5,929 nucleotides of DNA from a candidate division WWE3 bacterium RIFOXYC2_FULL_42_13 (GCA_001773255.1 MEWF01000021.1:5841-11769); one strand, 5' to 3'; shown: positions 1 to 4,648, numbered from the stretch's first letter. Numbers and translations: made by a program. Notes: generated by a model from the letters alone, not told the origin.

Positions 1-1
1 T

Positions 2-511
2 GACATTGTGCGGGTCGCCACCGCGTCCGCTTTTGGCCTGGAGTGGGGGAAGTATGTGCCGTCGTTGAAAATTTTAGACAGGGTTTACGGCACAGGCTTC
101 TTGGAGAAGGCTCTGGCCGAAACGCTTTCCCTCGACAACGAGGGTAAGTTCCCCAAGCCTCTGGAGGCCTGGACAGGGGTAATTCAAAAAACTCGTGTTT
201 GCCCCCTCTGTGGGAGTGAAACCCATCTGGGATTTTCCCAGGACGGCTCACACTGCTCCTGTTGGGGCCGCAACGCGGCGGGGGAAATTGTTGTTTGTTG
301 GGAGGGCACCCCGGATCAGTTGGTTGAGGTGGCCTTCACCCCCGTAGTAGACCGGGAGCGGGATTCCCAAACGGGGGACTGGGAACGTCTTGAAACAGCG
401 GCAAAACGCCGCGGGACGTTCTTCAAAATCCTTTCCGGGGAGTCCCAGTGGCCCCCAAAAAAGGATGAAGATGACCTCCTTGGTAGTACCACTCTGGGTA
501 CCAGCAGGTAG
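2..511 (+). CDS. Unrecognised zinc-knuckle-like protein, probably 5'-truncated by the window edge
   Basis: I do not recognise this family. The frame is open to the left edge; a GTG at 8 could be a start but no ribosome binding site can be seen in the seven bases before it, so the true start is probably outside. Counting from the GTG the product has 167 residues. Its clearest feature is a cysteine cluster, CPLCG at residues 65-69 and HCSCWG at 82-87, which looks like a treble-clef or zinc-ribbon site (C65, C68, H82 or C83, C85). The C-terminal 50 residues are charged and probably poorly ordered. No signal peptide or membrane segment is evident in the visible part. GC content over the first 480 bases is about 57% by my count, against about 38% at the start of the fic gene, so this gene has a different base composition and may be of foreign origin. 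It could be a nucleic-acid-binding protein, but that is a guess from the knuckle alone. Confidence 0.6.
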   Translation, partial: DIVRVATASAFGLEWGKYVPSLKILDRVYGTGFLEKALAETLSLDNEGKFPKPLEAWTGVIQKTRVCPLCGSETHLGFSQDGSHCSCWGRNAAGEIVVCWEGTPDQLVEVAFTPVVDRERDSQTGDWERLETAAKRRGTFFKILSGESQWPPKKDEDDLLGSTTLGTSR

Positions 512-638
512 TAGGGTAGTAGGTTCAATGAACGTTGCTGTATAAGTTTCAAAGCAAAATTTAGCTTTAGAAACGGCAACGATGCCATAACCACAACTGC
601 ATCTTAAAAACTTTCGTGGAAAAGAATCTTTGTATCTC

Positions 639-853
639 GAACGGGAGGTAAGTGGAAAACATTTTAGCCTAACAGCTATTTTGTGCCATCTACCTCCCGA
701 GTTCTAACAATTTTCTAAAGACTTTAGATGGTTGTCAGAGCTCAAACCGTATATTCTAAAAGAGTTTTGAGCATAGAAAAGCCCGTATATCAAGAGCGAA
801 TCAAAAGGAAGGTAGGATCTTTTGATTTTAGCACAAGATGTCCGGGCTTTTTT
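639..853 (+). ncRNA. Candidate structured RNA ending in an intrinsic terminator
   Basis: Four stems can be drawn by eye in about 215 bases with no open frame that explains them. Stem A pairs GAAC+GGGAGGTA (639-650) with TACCTCCC+GTTC (691-704), with a two-base bulge. Stem B pairs GCTCAAA (740-746) with TTTGAGC (766-772). Stem C pairs 777-785 with 843-851 (nine pairs) and encloses stem D, AATCAAAAG (799-807) with CTTTTGATT (819-827). Stem C runs into a T-run at 848-853, so the plus strand is the likely transcribed strand. I could not match it to RNase P RNA, tmRNA, SRP RNA or 6S RNA. I see no convincing promoter just upstream, so it could also be the 3' untranslated region or a leader belonging to something else. 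The 5' boundary is arbitrary. Confidence 0.4.
777..853 (+). terminator. Intrinsic-terminator-like branched hairpin
   Basis: AAAAGCCCG at 777-785 pairs perfectly with CGGGCTTTT at 843-851, and the T-run continues to 853. The 57-base loop folds into its own nine-pair stem (799-807 with 819-827). The large nested loop is unusual for a simple terminator, but the GC core followed by six Ts is the usual signature. It lies about 20 bases upstream of the -35 of the left ychF-like promoter, so it would insulate that promoter from upstream transcription. Confidence 0.55.
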
Positions 854-871
854 GTTCCCAAAATCCGTTTA

Positions 872-900
872 TTCCCAAATCGTTGTATGCCCTATACAAT
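872..900 (+). promoter_or_regulatory. Left copy of the ychF promoter
   Basis: TTCCCA (872-877), a 17-base spacer and TACAAT (895-900) form a sigma-70-type promoter eight bases before an ATG at 909. The -10 region and everything up to the start are a near copy of the real ychF promoter (TATAAT at 2318-2323, eight bases, ATG at 2332). The -10 differs by one C for T. If still active it would make a transcript that starts at or next to the ATG. Confidence 0.5.
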
Positions 901-928
901 CACCCCACATGTCACTACCATTAGGGAT
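892..928 (+). repeat. Left copy of the 37-base direct repeat bracketing fic
   Basis: Aligned without gaps to 2315-2351, 32 of 37 bases match; the differences are at 897, 908, 918, 921 and 926, four of them transitions. The match includes the -10 box, the CACCCCAYATGTCACTA core around the start codon and codons for a YchF-like N-terminus. Similarity stops abruptly on both sides (GTATGCC before, an inverted repeat after). The offset between the copies is 1423 bases, and the fic gene is the only gene between them. Confidence 0.85.
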
Positions 929-935
929 TCACTGA
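909..935 (+). pseudogene. Remnant or decoy of the ychF start, eight codons
   Basis: The ATG at 909 opens a frame that reads MSLPLGIH and stops at TGA 933-935. The real YchF begins MSLSIGIVG, so codons 1-3 are identical in sequence and codons 6-7 encode the same residues. This looks like the front end of ychF cut off at residue 7, either the original start displaced by the fic insertion or a duplicated fragment. A functional leaderless leader peptide is an alternative, but no purpose is evident. Confidence 0.6.
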
Positions 936-945
936 GTGTAGTGAA
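928..945. repeat. Short perfect inverted repeat at the edge of the ychF-like copy
   Basis: TTCACT (928-933), a six-base loop GAGTGT, and AGTGAA (940-945). It begins just where the similarity to ychF ends, so it may mark the border of the inserted segment, or be a protein-binding site. Six-base arms alone are weak evidence. Confidence 0.35.
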
Positions 946-958
946 ATATTTATTTCCC

Positions 959-1174
959 GGTAATCCAAAGAAAATGATCCCATTTAAATAAAAATAGAAC
1001 TTTCGGAGTCTTTGAAGAGCAGGGTAATAGTTGAGCGAAGTAATAGGGGGAGAATAGTGAAAACTGTCCCGCCAGAAGTAGTAGTTTGGGTAATGATTGA
1101 TAACGAAATAGGGTAATGCTAATTGTATTGACATTGTTGTAACGTCGTATATAAGGTCTTGCATTTAGGTAATG
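959..1174 (+). repeat. Five GGTAAT words upstream of fic
   Basis: GGTAAT occurs at 959, 1023, 1089, 1112 and 1169; three copies are GGGTAAT (1022, 1088, 1111). Spacing is irregular (64, 66, 23 and 57 bases). The last copy sits in the spacer of the proximal fic promoter, so binding there would affect transcription. They could be operators for the winged helix at the C-terminus of the Fic protein, but the region is purine-rich and chance recurrence is quite possible. Confidence 0.25.
1128..1155 (+). promoter_or_regulatory. Distal fic promoter
   Basis: A perfect consensus -35, TTGACA (1128-1133), is followed by a 16-base spacer and TATAAG (1150-1155). A transcript from here would start near 1162 and carry a leader of about 33 bases to the fic ATG, with no Shine-Dalgarno motif in it. 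It overlaps the proximal promoter closely, so the two would probably compete for polymerase. Confidence 0.55.
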
Positions 1175-1187
1175 AATAGTATATAAT
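1159..1187 (+). promoter_or_regulatory. Proximal fic promoter, leaderless geometry
   Basis: TTGCAT (1159-1164), a spacer of exactly 17 bases and consensus TATAAT (1182-1187). Only seven bases separate the -10 box from the ATG at 1195, so transcription should begin at or within a base or so of the start codon, giving a leaderless mRNA. The absence of any Shine-Dalgarno sequence agrees. Confidence 0.7.
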
Positions 1188-1194
1188 CTCTCTA

Positions 1195-2238
1195 ATGTTT
1201 ACGCCGAAATATCAAATTACACCACTAATACTCGGCCATCTTACAAAAATTAGTGCTGCAAGGGAAGTAATTATAAATGCACCCTTGATTCCGAAATGGG
1301 AATTGGATTTAAGGCGTGAAGCCCTAATAAGAAGTGCCCATGCAAGTACCAGTATTGAGGGAAACAGTCTTTCATATGAGGAAGTAAGTAACCTTGAGAT
1401 TGGTAGAGAAATAACTGCCTTTGGGAAAGATAGGCAAGAGGTGCTTAACTACTTTGACGCTCTTAAATATTTGGATAAGTTAGTTCTACTAGAAAAAATT
1501 ACAAACAAAGACATCTTGAAGCTCCACAAGATGGTTACGGCTAAAACGCTGGATAACCCCGAATATGTAGGTAAGTATAGACACGGTAATCAATATGTCA
1601 TGGTTGGGAATAGATTTACGGGTGAAATTACATACAAGCCTCCTGCTACTAGGGAAGTCCCTGAGCTTATGGATGATCTCCTTGATTTTATTAACACCAT
1701 TGATTTTAAGAAACTTAACCCGGTATTAGCCGCAGGTATCGTTCATTACGAGTTTGTTCGAATACATCCGTTTATTGATGGTAATGGCAGAACTGCGCGT
1801 ATTCTGGCTACACATATCCTTCTGAAAAGCGGTTTTGATACTAAACGTTTCTTTGCTTTGGATGATTTCTATAACTCAGATAGATTGGGTTATTACGCCG
1901 CACTTAAAACAGTTAATCCTACAAAAAAAGACTTAACCAAATGGCTAGAGTACTTCTGTGAGGGCGTAGATGTAAGCCTAGAGGCTGTAAGAAAGAAAAT
2001 AATGTTGTTAACGGGAGGTAAATCCAGAGAGATGGGTTCCAACCAGATAGCCTTAGGTGACAAACATATGAAAGTAGTTGGGTACGTCAGAAAGAATGCC
2101 TCTATTACTAACAGGAAGGTCAGAGAACTGTTGGGTGTAAGCAATAAAACAGCCTATCAGGTGTTGGAAACCCTTTGTAAGTATGATGTTCTTTCTAAAA
2201 GAGGGGGAGGAAGGAATGTGTTTTATATTCTAAAATAA
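1195..2238 (+). CDS. Fic family protein adenylyltransferase (class II, winged-helix C-terminus)
   Basis: This 347-residue protein should transfer AMP from ATP to a hydroxyl side chain of a target protein. The catalytic loop HPFIDGNGRTAR (191-202) is a complete HxFx(D/E)GNGRxxR motif: H191 is the base, D195 binds magnesium, and N197, R199 and R202 hold the nucleotide. The auto-inhibitory motif (S/T)xxxE(G/N) is present N-terminally as S51..E55-G56, whose glutamate blocks the ATP gamma-phosphate, so this is a class II, self-inhibited Fic. The YVGKYR segment near 124-129 and the YKPPATREVPELM segment near 147-159 are typical of the family. Residues from about 285 to 347 look like a winged helix (RKVRELLGVSNKTAYQVLE), possibly for DNA binding. 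There is no partner antitoxin gene, as expected when the inhibitor is in cis. The start is fixed by the leaderless promoter. The gene is AT-rich and lies between two copies of the ychF start, suggesting acquisition. The target protein cannot be told from sequence. Confidence 0.93.
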   Translation: MFTPKYQITPLILGHLTKISAAREVIINAPLIPKWELDLRREALIRSAHASTSIEGNSLSYEEVSNLEIGREITAFGKDRQEVLNYFDALKYLDKLVLLEKITNKDILKLHKMVTAKTLDNPEYVGKYRHGNQYVMVGNRFTGEITYKPPATREVPELMDDLLDFINTIDFKKLNPVLAAGIVHYEFVRIHPFIDGNGRTARILATHILLKSGFDTKRFFALDDFYNSDRLGYYAALKTVNPTKKDLTKWLEYFCEGVDVSLEAVRKKIMLLTGGKSREMGSNQIALGDKHMKVVGYVRKNASITNRKVRELLGVSNKTAYQVLETLCKYDVLSKRGGGRNVFYILK

Positions 2239-2242
2239 GGTA

Positions 2243-2307
2243 TAGAAACACGAACTGTCCAACCTTAGTTTTGTACTGCGAGTTTTTTGGTTTCTACACA
2301 AAAACTC
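2243..2307 (+). terminator. Two overlapping hairpins after fic, weak terminator or switch
   Basis: TAGAAAC (2243-2249) can pair with GTTTCTA (2290-2296). GAGTTTTT (2280-2287) can pair with AAAAACTC (2300-2307), eight pairs around a 12-base loop. The loop of the second hairpin contains most of the 3' arm of the first, so they could not easily form together. No run of Ts follows the second hairpin, so calling it a terminator is uncertain; the stretch also overlaps the -35 of ychF. Confidence 0.3.
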
Positions 2308-2323
2308 TTACTCACTATATAAT
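2295..2323 (+). promoter_or_regulatory. ychF promoter, leaderless geometry
   Basis: A modest -35, TACACA (2295-2300), a 17-base spacer and a consensus TATAAT (2318-2323). The ATG of ychF is eight bases further on, and the intervening CACCCCAT has no Shine-Dalgarno character, so a leaderless transcript is expected. The -10 and start belong to the 37-base repeat but the -35 does not, so the right copy uses a -35 supplied by the sequence after fic. Confidence 0.65.
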
Positions 2324-2351
2324 CACCCCATATGTCACTATCAATAGGAAT
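2315..2351 (+). repeat. Right copy of the 37-base direct repeat, containing the ychF start
   Basis: Partner of 892-928, with 32 of 37 bases identical. This copy has the stronger -10 box (TATAAT) and reads on into the intact ychF gene. Outside the repeat the two flanks are unrelated. Confidence 0.85.
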
Positions 2352-3447
2352 CGTCGGTTTACCAAACGTCGGCAAATCTACACTATTTAACGCCCTGCTC
2401 AAACGCCAGGCCGCACTTGCGGCTAACTATCCCTTCGCCACTATCGAACCTAACACCGGTATCGTGGATGTTCCGGACCCGCGCCTGAACATTCTTGCCC
2501 AGTTTGTGAGAAACGATTACGGAAATAAGGCAGGCGACAGGCAAATCCCGGAAAAAATAATTCCGGCGGTTGTCCAGTTTTATGATATTGCGGGCCTCGT
2601 AAAGGGGGCTTCTCAGGGGGAAGGACTCGGAAACGAATTCCTCGGTCACATACGCGGGGTAGATGCCATTGTTCAGGTTGTCCGCGACTTTACCGACGAG
2701 AATGTAATAAGAGCAGGGGCGACCAATCCTGAAGAAGATGTACAGACAATAAACACAGAACTAATTCTTGCAGACCTCCAGTCCTTAGAAAAAAAGATTC
2801 CAATCCTCGAAAAAGAACTAAAAATGGCAAAAGACCCCGATTCCCAGCGTAAGCTACAGGTTATAACAAAAGTACACGAGACCTTGAATAGGGGAGAGCT
2901 GGCTTTATCTCTAAACCTCGAAAAAGAGGATGAAATCCTTATAAAAGACCTCAATCTTCTCACTCTTAAACCAATGATAGTTGTACTAAACACGGACGAG
3001 TCGAAATTGAGTACCCAGGATACTCAGAATATAACAATATTGGGTAAGGACGGTTTAAGGATTTGTGCCAAAATCGAATCGGAACTTGCTGAATTTGACG
3101 AAAACGAGAGGCAATCTTACATGAAGGAAATCGGAATAACTGAGCCCGGTCTCGACCGCCTAATTCGTAAAGGTTACGAATTACTCAACCTCGAATCTTT
3201 TCTCACTATGGGACCCAAAGAAGTGCGTGCCTGGACTTACACAAAAGGAGATAAAGCACCTCAGGCGGCAGGTAAAATCCACACGGATTTTGAACGGGGT
3301 TTTATATCCGCCGAAATCGTTAATTACAGCGATCTAAAGCCCTTGGAGAGCCTAAAAAAGGCCAGGGAAAAGGGTCTGGTGAGACTTGAGGGCAAGAATT
3401 ACACGATGCGGGACGGAGATGTGGTTGAGTTTAATTTTAGTGTTTGA
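2332..3447 (+). CDS. ychF: Ribosome-associated ATPase YchF (Obg/OLA1 family)
   Basis: This is a complete YchF of 371 residues, slightly longer than the usual 363 or so. YchF is a cytosolic TRAFAC-class P-loop protein that, unlike its relatives, prefers ATP to GTP, binds ribosomes and is linked to translation and oxidative stress responses. The P-loop is GLPNVGKS (9-16), the switch II region is DIAGLVKGAS (85-94), and the G4 position reads NTDE (220-223) instead of NKxD, which is the change that gives ATP preference in the family. Residues around 140-190 form the helical (coiled-coil) arm. The C-terminal TGS domain begins near 288; MGPKEVRAW and QAAGKIHTDFERGFISAE within it are hallmark stretches. 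It has its own leaderless promoter and is separated from rpsF by a terminator-like region. The first seven codons are duplicated at 909. Confidence 0.97.
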   Translation: MSLSIGIVGLPNVGKSTLFNALLKRQAALAANYPFATIEPNTGIVDVPDPRLNILAQFVRNDYGNKAGDRQIPEKIIPAVVQFYDIAGLVKGASQGEGLGNEFLGHIRGVDAIVQVVRDFTDENVIRAGATNPEEDVQTINTELILADLQSLEKKIPILEKELKMAKDPDSQRKLQVITKVHETLNRGELALSLNLEKEDEILIKDLNLLTLKPMIVVLNTDESKLSTQDTQNITILGKDGLRICAKIESELAEFDENERQSYMKEIGITEPGLDRLIRKGYELLNLESFLTMGPKEVRAWTYTKGDKAPQAAGKIHTDFERGFISAEIVNYSDLKPLESLKKAREKGLVRLEGKNYTMRDGDVVEFNFSV

Positions 3448-3499
3448 GCCGACCCCCTTGCGCAAAAGTCTCTTTTTTTGTACTATTCATTGGCTCAAA
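3443..3499 (+). terminator. Inverted repeat and T-run after ychF
   Basis: TTTGAGCC (3443-3450), which includes the ychF stop codon, is repeated inverted as GGCTCAAA (3492-3499), an eight-pair stem with a 41-base loop. Inside the loop are the palindrome TTGCGCAA (3459-3466) and a run of seven Ts (3473-3479). The arrangement is not a textbook terminator, because the T-run lies inside the large stem, but it is a likely place for transcription from ychF to end before the rpsF promoter. Confidence 0.35.
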
Positions 3500-3527
3500 T
3501 GATTCTAGTTACATTAGACGTCTTTGG

Positions 3528-3555
3528 TAGACACCTAAACCATAATGTATATAAT
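3528..3555 (+). promoter_or_regulatory. Promoter of the rpsF-ssb-rpsR operon
   Basis: TAGACA (3528-3533) matches five of six -35 positions; a 16-base spacer leads to consensus TATAAT (3550-3555). Transcription should start near 3561-3563, leaving a leader of about 25 bases with a GAAGGA (3568-3573) set rather far, 14 bases, from the rpsF ATG. The leader is too short to hold the large S6:S18-binding structure known from other bacteria. Confidence 0.65.
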
Positions 3556-3587
3556 AGACTCGTTGACGAAGGAAATTATCTAAGCAT

Positions 3588-3872
3588 ATGAAGCAATACG
3601 AAATCATGAATATATACAAACTGGAACTCGGAGAAGAGGGAGCTAAAGAGCTTTCTTCCAAGGTTCGGGAAAACATTGATTCTAACGGAGGCAAAGTAAG
3701 TGCCTCTAATTTTTGGGGTAAGAGGAAGTTTGCTTATGAAATGAACAAGCAAAGAGAAGGTTTTTACGAAGTCATAAACTTTGAAGTCGACCCCTCAAAA
3801 CTCAAGAAATTTGAAAGTAAGCTTAAGTTAATGAACGGTGTTTTTAGGTATTTAATTACAGCTCAGAGCTGA
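3588..3872 (+). CDS. rpsF: 30S ribosomal protein bS6
   Basis: A 94-residue protein, the normal length for bS6, which sits on the platform of the small ribosomal subunit and binds as a heterodimer with bS18 to the central domain of 16S rRNA. The N-terminus MKQYEIM is the first beta strand found in most bS6 proteins and supports the start chosen. The family signature is WGKRKFAYEMNKQREGFY (43-60), followed by the helix SKLKKFESKLKLMNGVFRYLI. There is no glutamate-rich C-terminal tail of the kind seen in E. coli. The gene is first in a three-gene cluster with ssb 13 bases downstream and rpsR beyond, an order conserved across bacteria. Confidence 0.96.
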   Translation: MKQYEIMNIYKLELGEEGAKELSSKVRENIDSNGGKVSASNFWGKRKFAYEMNKQREGFYEVINFEVDPSKLKKFESKLKLMNGVFRYLITAQS

Positions 3873-3885
3873 CATTTGGAGGTAT

Positions 3886-4341
3886 ATGGCATCAAGAAAC
3901 CTGAACAAGGTAATACTCATAGGTAACCTCACGAGAGATCCTGAGATGAGATATACTCCTCAGGGTAACGCCGTAGCAAGTTTTGTAGTGGCTACCAACA
4001 GAGAATGGGTCACGCAGGGTGAAAAGAAACAGTCAGTTGATTTTCACAATATCGTGGCTTGGAATAAGTTGGCCGAAATATGCGGACAGCTACTTAAAAA
4101 AGGCATCAAAGTTTATGTTGAAGGAAGACTTCAGACGAGAGATTGGACCGGCGACGACGGTAAGAAAAGATACAAAACCGAAGTAATAATAGACGACATG
4201 ATAATACTCAGTCCTAAAAAGGACGGAGTAGAAGGTGAAGAGGAAGTTACGGAAGAGGATTTTGTTACAGGCGGCGATACGGCCGGAGAAGAGATCAACC
4301 TTGACGATATAGATTTGGGAGATCTTGATTCTTCAAATTAA
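3886..4341 (+). CDS. ssb: Single-stranded DNA-binding protein
   Basis: SSB coats single-stranded DNA in replication, repair and recombination. The 151-residue product has the OB fold in about residues 1-110, starting with MASRNLNKVILIGNLTRDPE, very typical of bacterial SSB; VDFHNIVAWNKLAE (51-64) and VYVEGRLQTRDW (76-87) are further family blocks, with tryptophans 41, 60 and 87 available to stack on bases. The tail is acidic (EEEVTEED, NLDDIDLGDLD) but ends in DLDSSN; the usual DDDIPF-type tip with its terminal proline-phenylalanine, which recruits partner enzymes, is missing. A strong GGAGGT at 3878-3883 precedes the ATG with the unusually short spacing of three bases from the GGAGG core. 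It lies between rpsF and rpsR and is probably cotranscribed with rpsF. Confidence 0.96.
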   Translation: MASRNLNKVILIGNLTRDPEMRYTPQGNAVASFVVATNREWVTQGEKKQSVDFHNIVAWNKLAEICGQLLKKGIKVYVEGRLQTRDWTGDDGKKRYKTEVIIDDMIILSPKKDGVEGEEEVTEEDFVTGGDTAGEEINLDDIDLGDLDSSN

Positions 4342-4354
4342 TTAGGATATTAAG

Positions 4355-4373
4355 GCCCCCGCCCGGCGGGGGC
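4355..4373 (+). promoter_or_regulatory. GC-rich hairpin just upstream of rpsR
   Basis: GCCCCCGC (4355-4362) and GCGGGGGC (4366-4373) form a perfect eight-pair stem closed by a CCG loop, in an otherwise AT-rich genome segment. No T-run follows, so it is not an ordinary terminator. It ends 13 bases before the rpsR ATG, touching the only candidate ribosome binding site (AGG at 4374-4376), so it could hold rpsR translation down, protect the upstream mRNA end, or set the ratio of SSB to S18. Confidence 0.6.
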
Positions 4374-4386
4374 AGGTTAACAAGAT

Positions 4387-4644
4387 ATGGCACTAAAGAA
4401 AAAAACAACAACTAAACAACCAAGAAGGATGAAAAGAAACACCGAGTGTTATTTCACCCAGACAGGCACCAAGCCTGACTATAAAGAAGCTCTGGTCCTG
4501 AGACGTTTCATCAGTGACAGGGGTAAAATCATCCCTCAAAAGTATTCTGGTCTGACATCCAGGCACCAAAGAAAGCTCGCGCAGGAAGTCAAAAAAGCCA
4601 GATATATGGGTCTTATCCAGTATACAGATAGACACGCCATCTGA
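4387..4644 (+). CDS. rpsR: 30S ribosomal protein bS18
   Basis: An 85-residue bS18, of normal length, which pairs with bS6 on the 30S platform. The N-terminal 20 residues are lysine- and arginine-rich and would contact rRNA. PDYKEALVLRRFISDRGKI (30-48) and SRHQRKLAQEVKKARYMGL (58-76) are the conserved core, and the ending YTDRH is the same as in E. coli. There is one cysteine (C21), so no four-cysteine zinc site as found in some bS18 paralogues. Third gene of the cluster, 45 bases after ssb, with a GC-rich hairpin in the gap. Its last codons overlap the putative promoter of the next gene. Confidence 0.96.
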   Translation: MALKKKTTTKQPRRMKRNTECYFTQTGTKPDYKEALVLRRFISDRGKIIPQKYSGLTSRHQRKLAQEVKKARYMGLIQYTDRHAI

Positions 4645-4648
4645 TAAT
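4621..4648 (+). promoter_or_regulatory. Putative leaderless promoter inside the end of rpsR
   Basis: TATACA (4621-4626), a 16-base spacer and GATAAT (4643-4648) lie across the rpsR stop codon. The next ATG (4657) is eight bases beyond the -10 box, the same geometry as ychF, and there is no Shine-Dalgarno sequence, so a leaderless start is plausible. Readthrough from the ribosomal operon may also contribute. Confidence 0.45.

Larger units (their letters stand above)
512..1194. other. Long gene-free stretch between the zinc-knuckle gene and fic
   Basis: This stretch of about 680 bases has no convincing gene on either strand. Small open frames exist (for example plus-strand 728-991 and minus-strand 1164-892) but they run through hairpins and promoters, have no plausible start signals and have low-complexity translations. 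What it does hold, left to right, is a set of stem-loops at 639-853, a copy of the ychF promoter and start at 872-935, a short inverted repeat at 928-945, several GGTAAT words between 959 and 1174, and two promoters facing fic at 1128-1187. Bases 512-638 show only weak small hairpins, such as GGCA/TGCC at 575-586. Confidence 0.6.

Noticed and set aside
481..505. TGGTAGTACCA palindrome followed by GGTACC near the end of the first gene
   Set aside because: Short, within coding sequence, with no clear role; likely chance.
541..546. TATAAG as a promoter for the candidate RNA
   Set aside because: No acceptable -35 at 16-18 bases upstream, and it lies almost 100 bases before the first strong stem.
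316..594. Minus-strand open frame opposite the zinc-knuckle gene
   Set aside because: Serine- and arginine-rich shadow of the plus-strand gene with no start signal.
728..991. Plus-strand open frame of 87 codons in the gap
   Set aside because: It runs through stems B, C and D, the terminator and the ychF-like promoter, has no ribosome binding site or promoter, and its translation has no recognisable pattern.
892..1164. Minus-strand open frame of 90 codons that could be an antitoxin for Fic
   Set aside because: Rich in Tyr/Phe, no start signal, and it runs antisense through the duplicated ychF start. A class II Fic carries its inhibitory motif itself, so no separate antitoxin is needed.
512..1194. 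tRNA, tmRNA, RNase P or SRP RNA, or CRISPR array in the long gap
   Set aside because: No cloverleaf, TTCRA arm, CCA end, characteristic core motifs or evenly spaced repeats were found.
1063..2260. AACTGTCC occurring on both sides of fic (about 1064 and 2253) as a possible second pair of element ends
   Set aside because: Only eight bases, with unrelated flanks; too short to separate from chance, unlike the 37-base repeat.
2383..2993. Minus-strand open frames inside ychF
   Set aside because: Antisense shadows of a clearly conserved gene.
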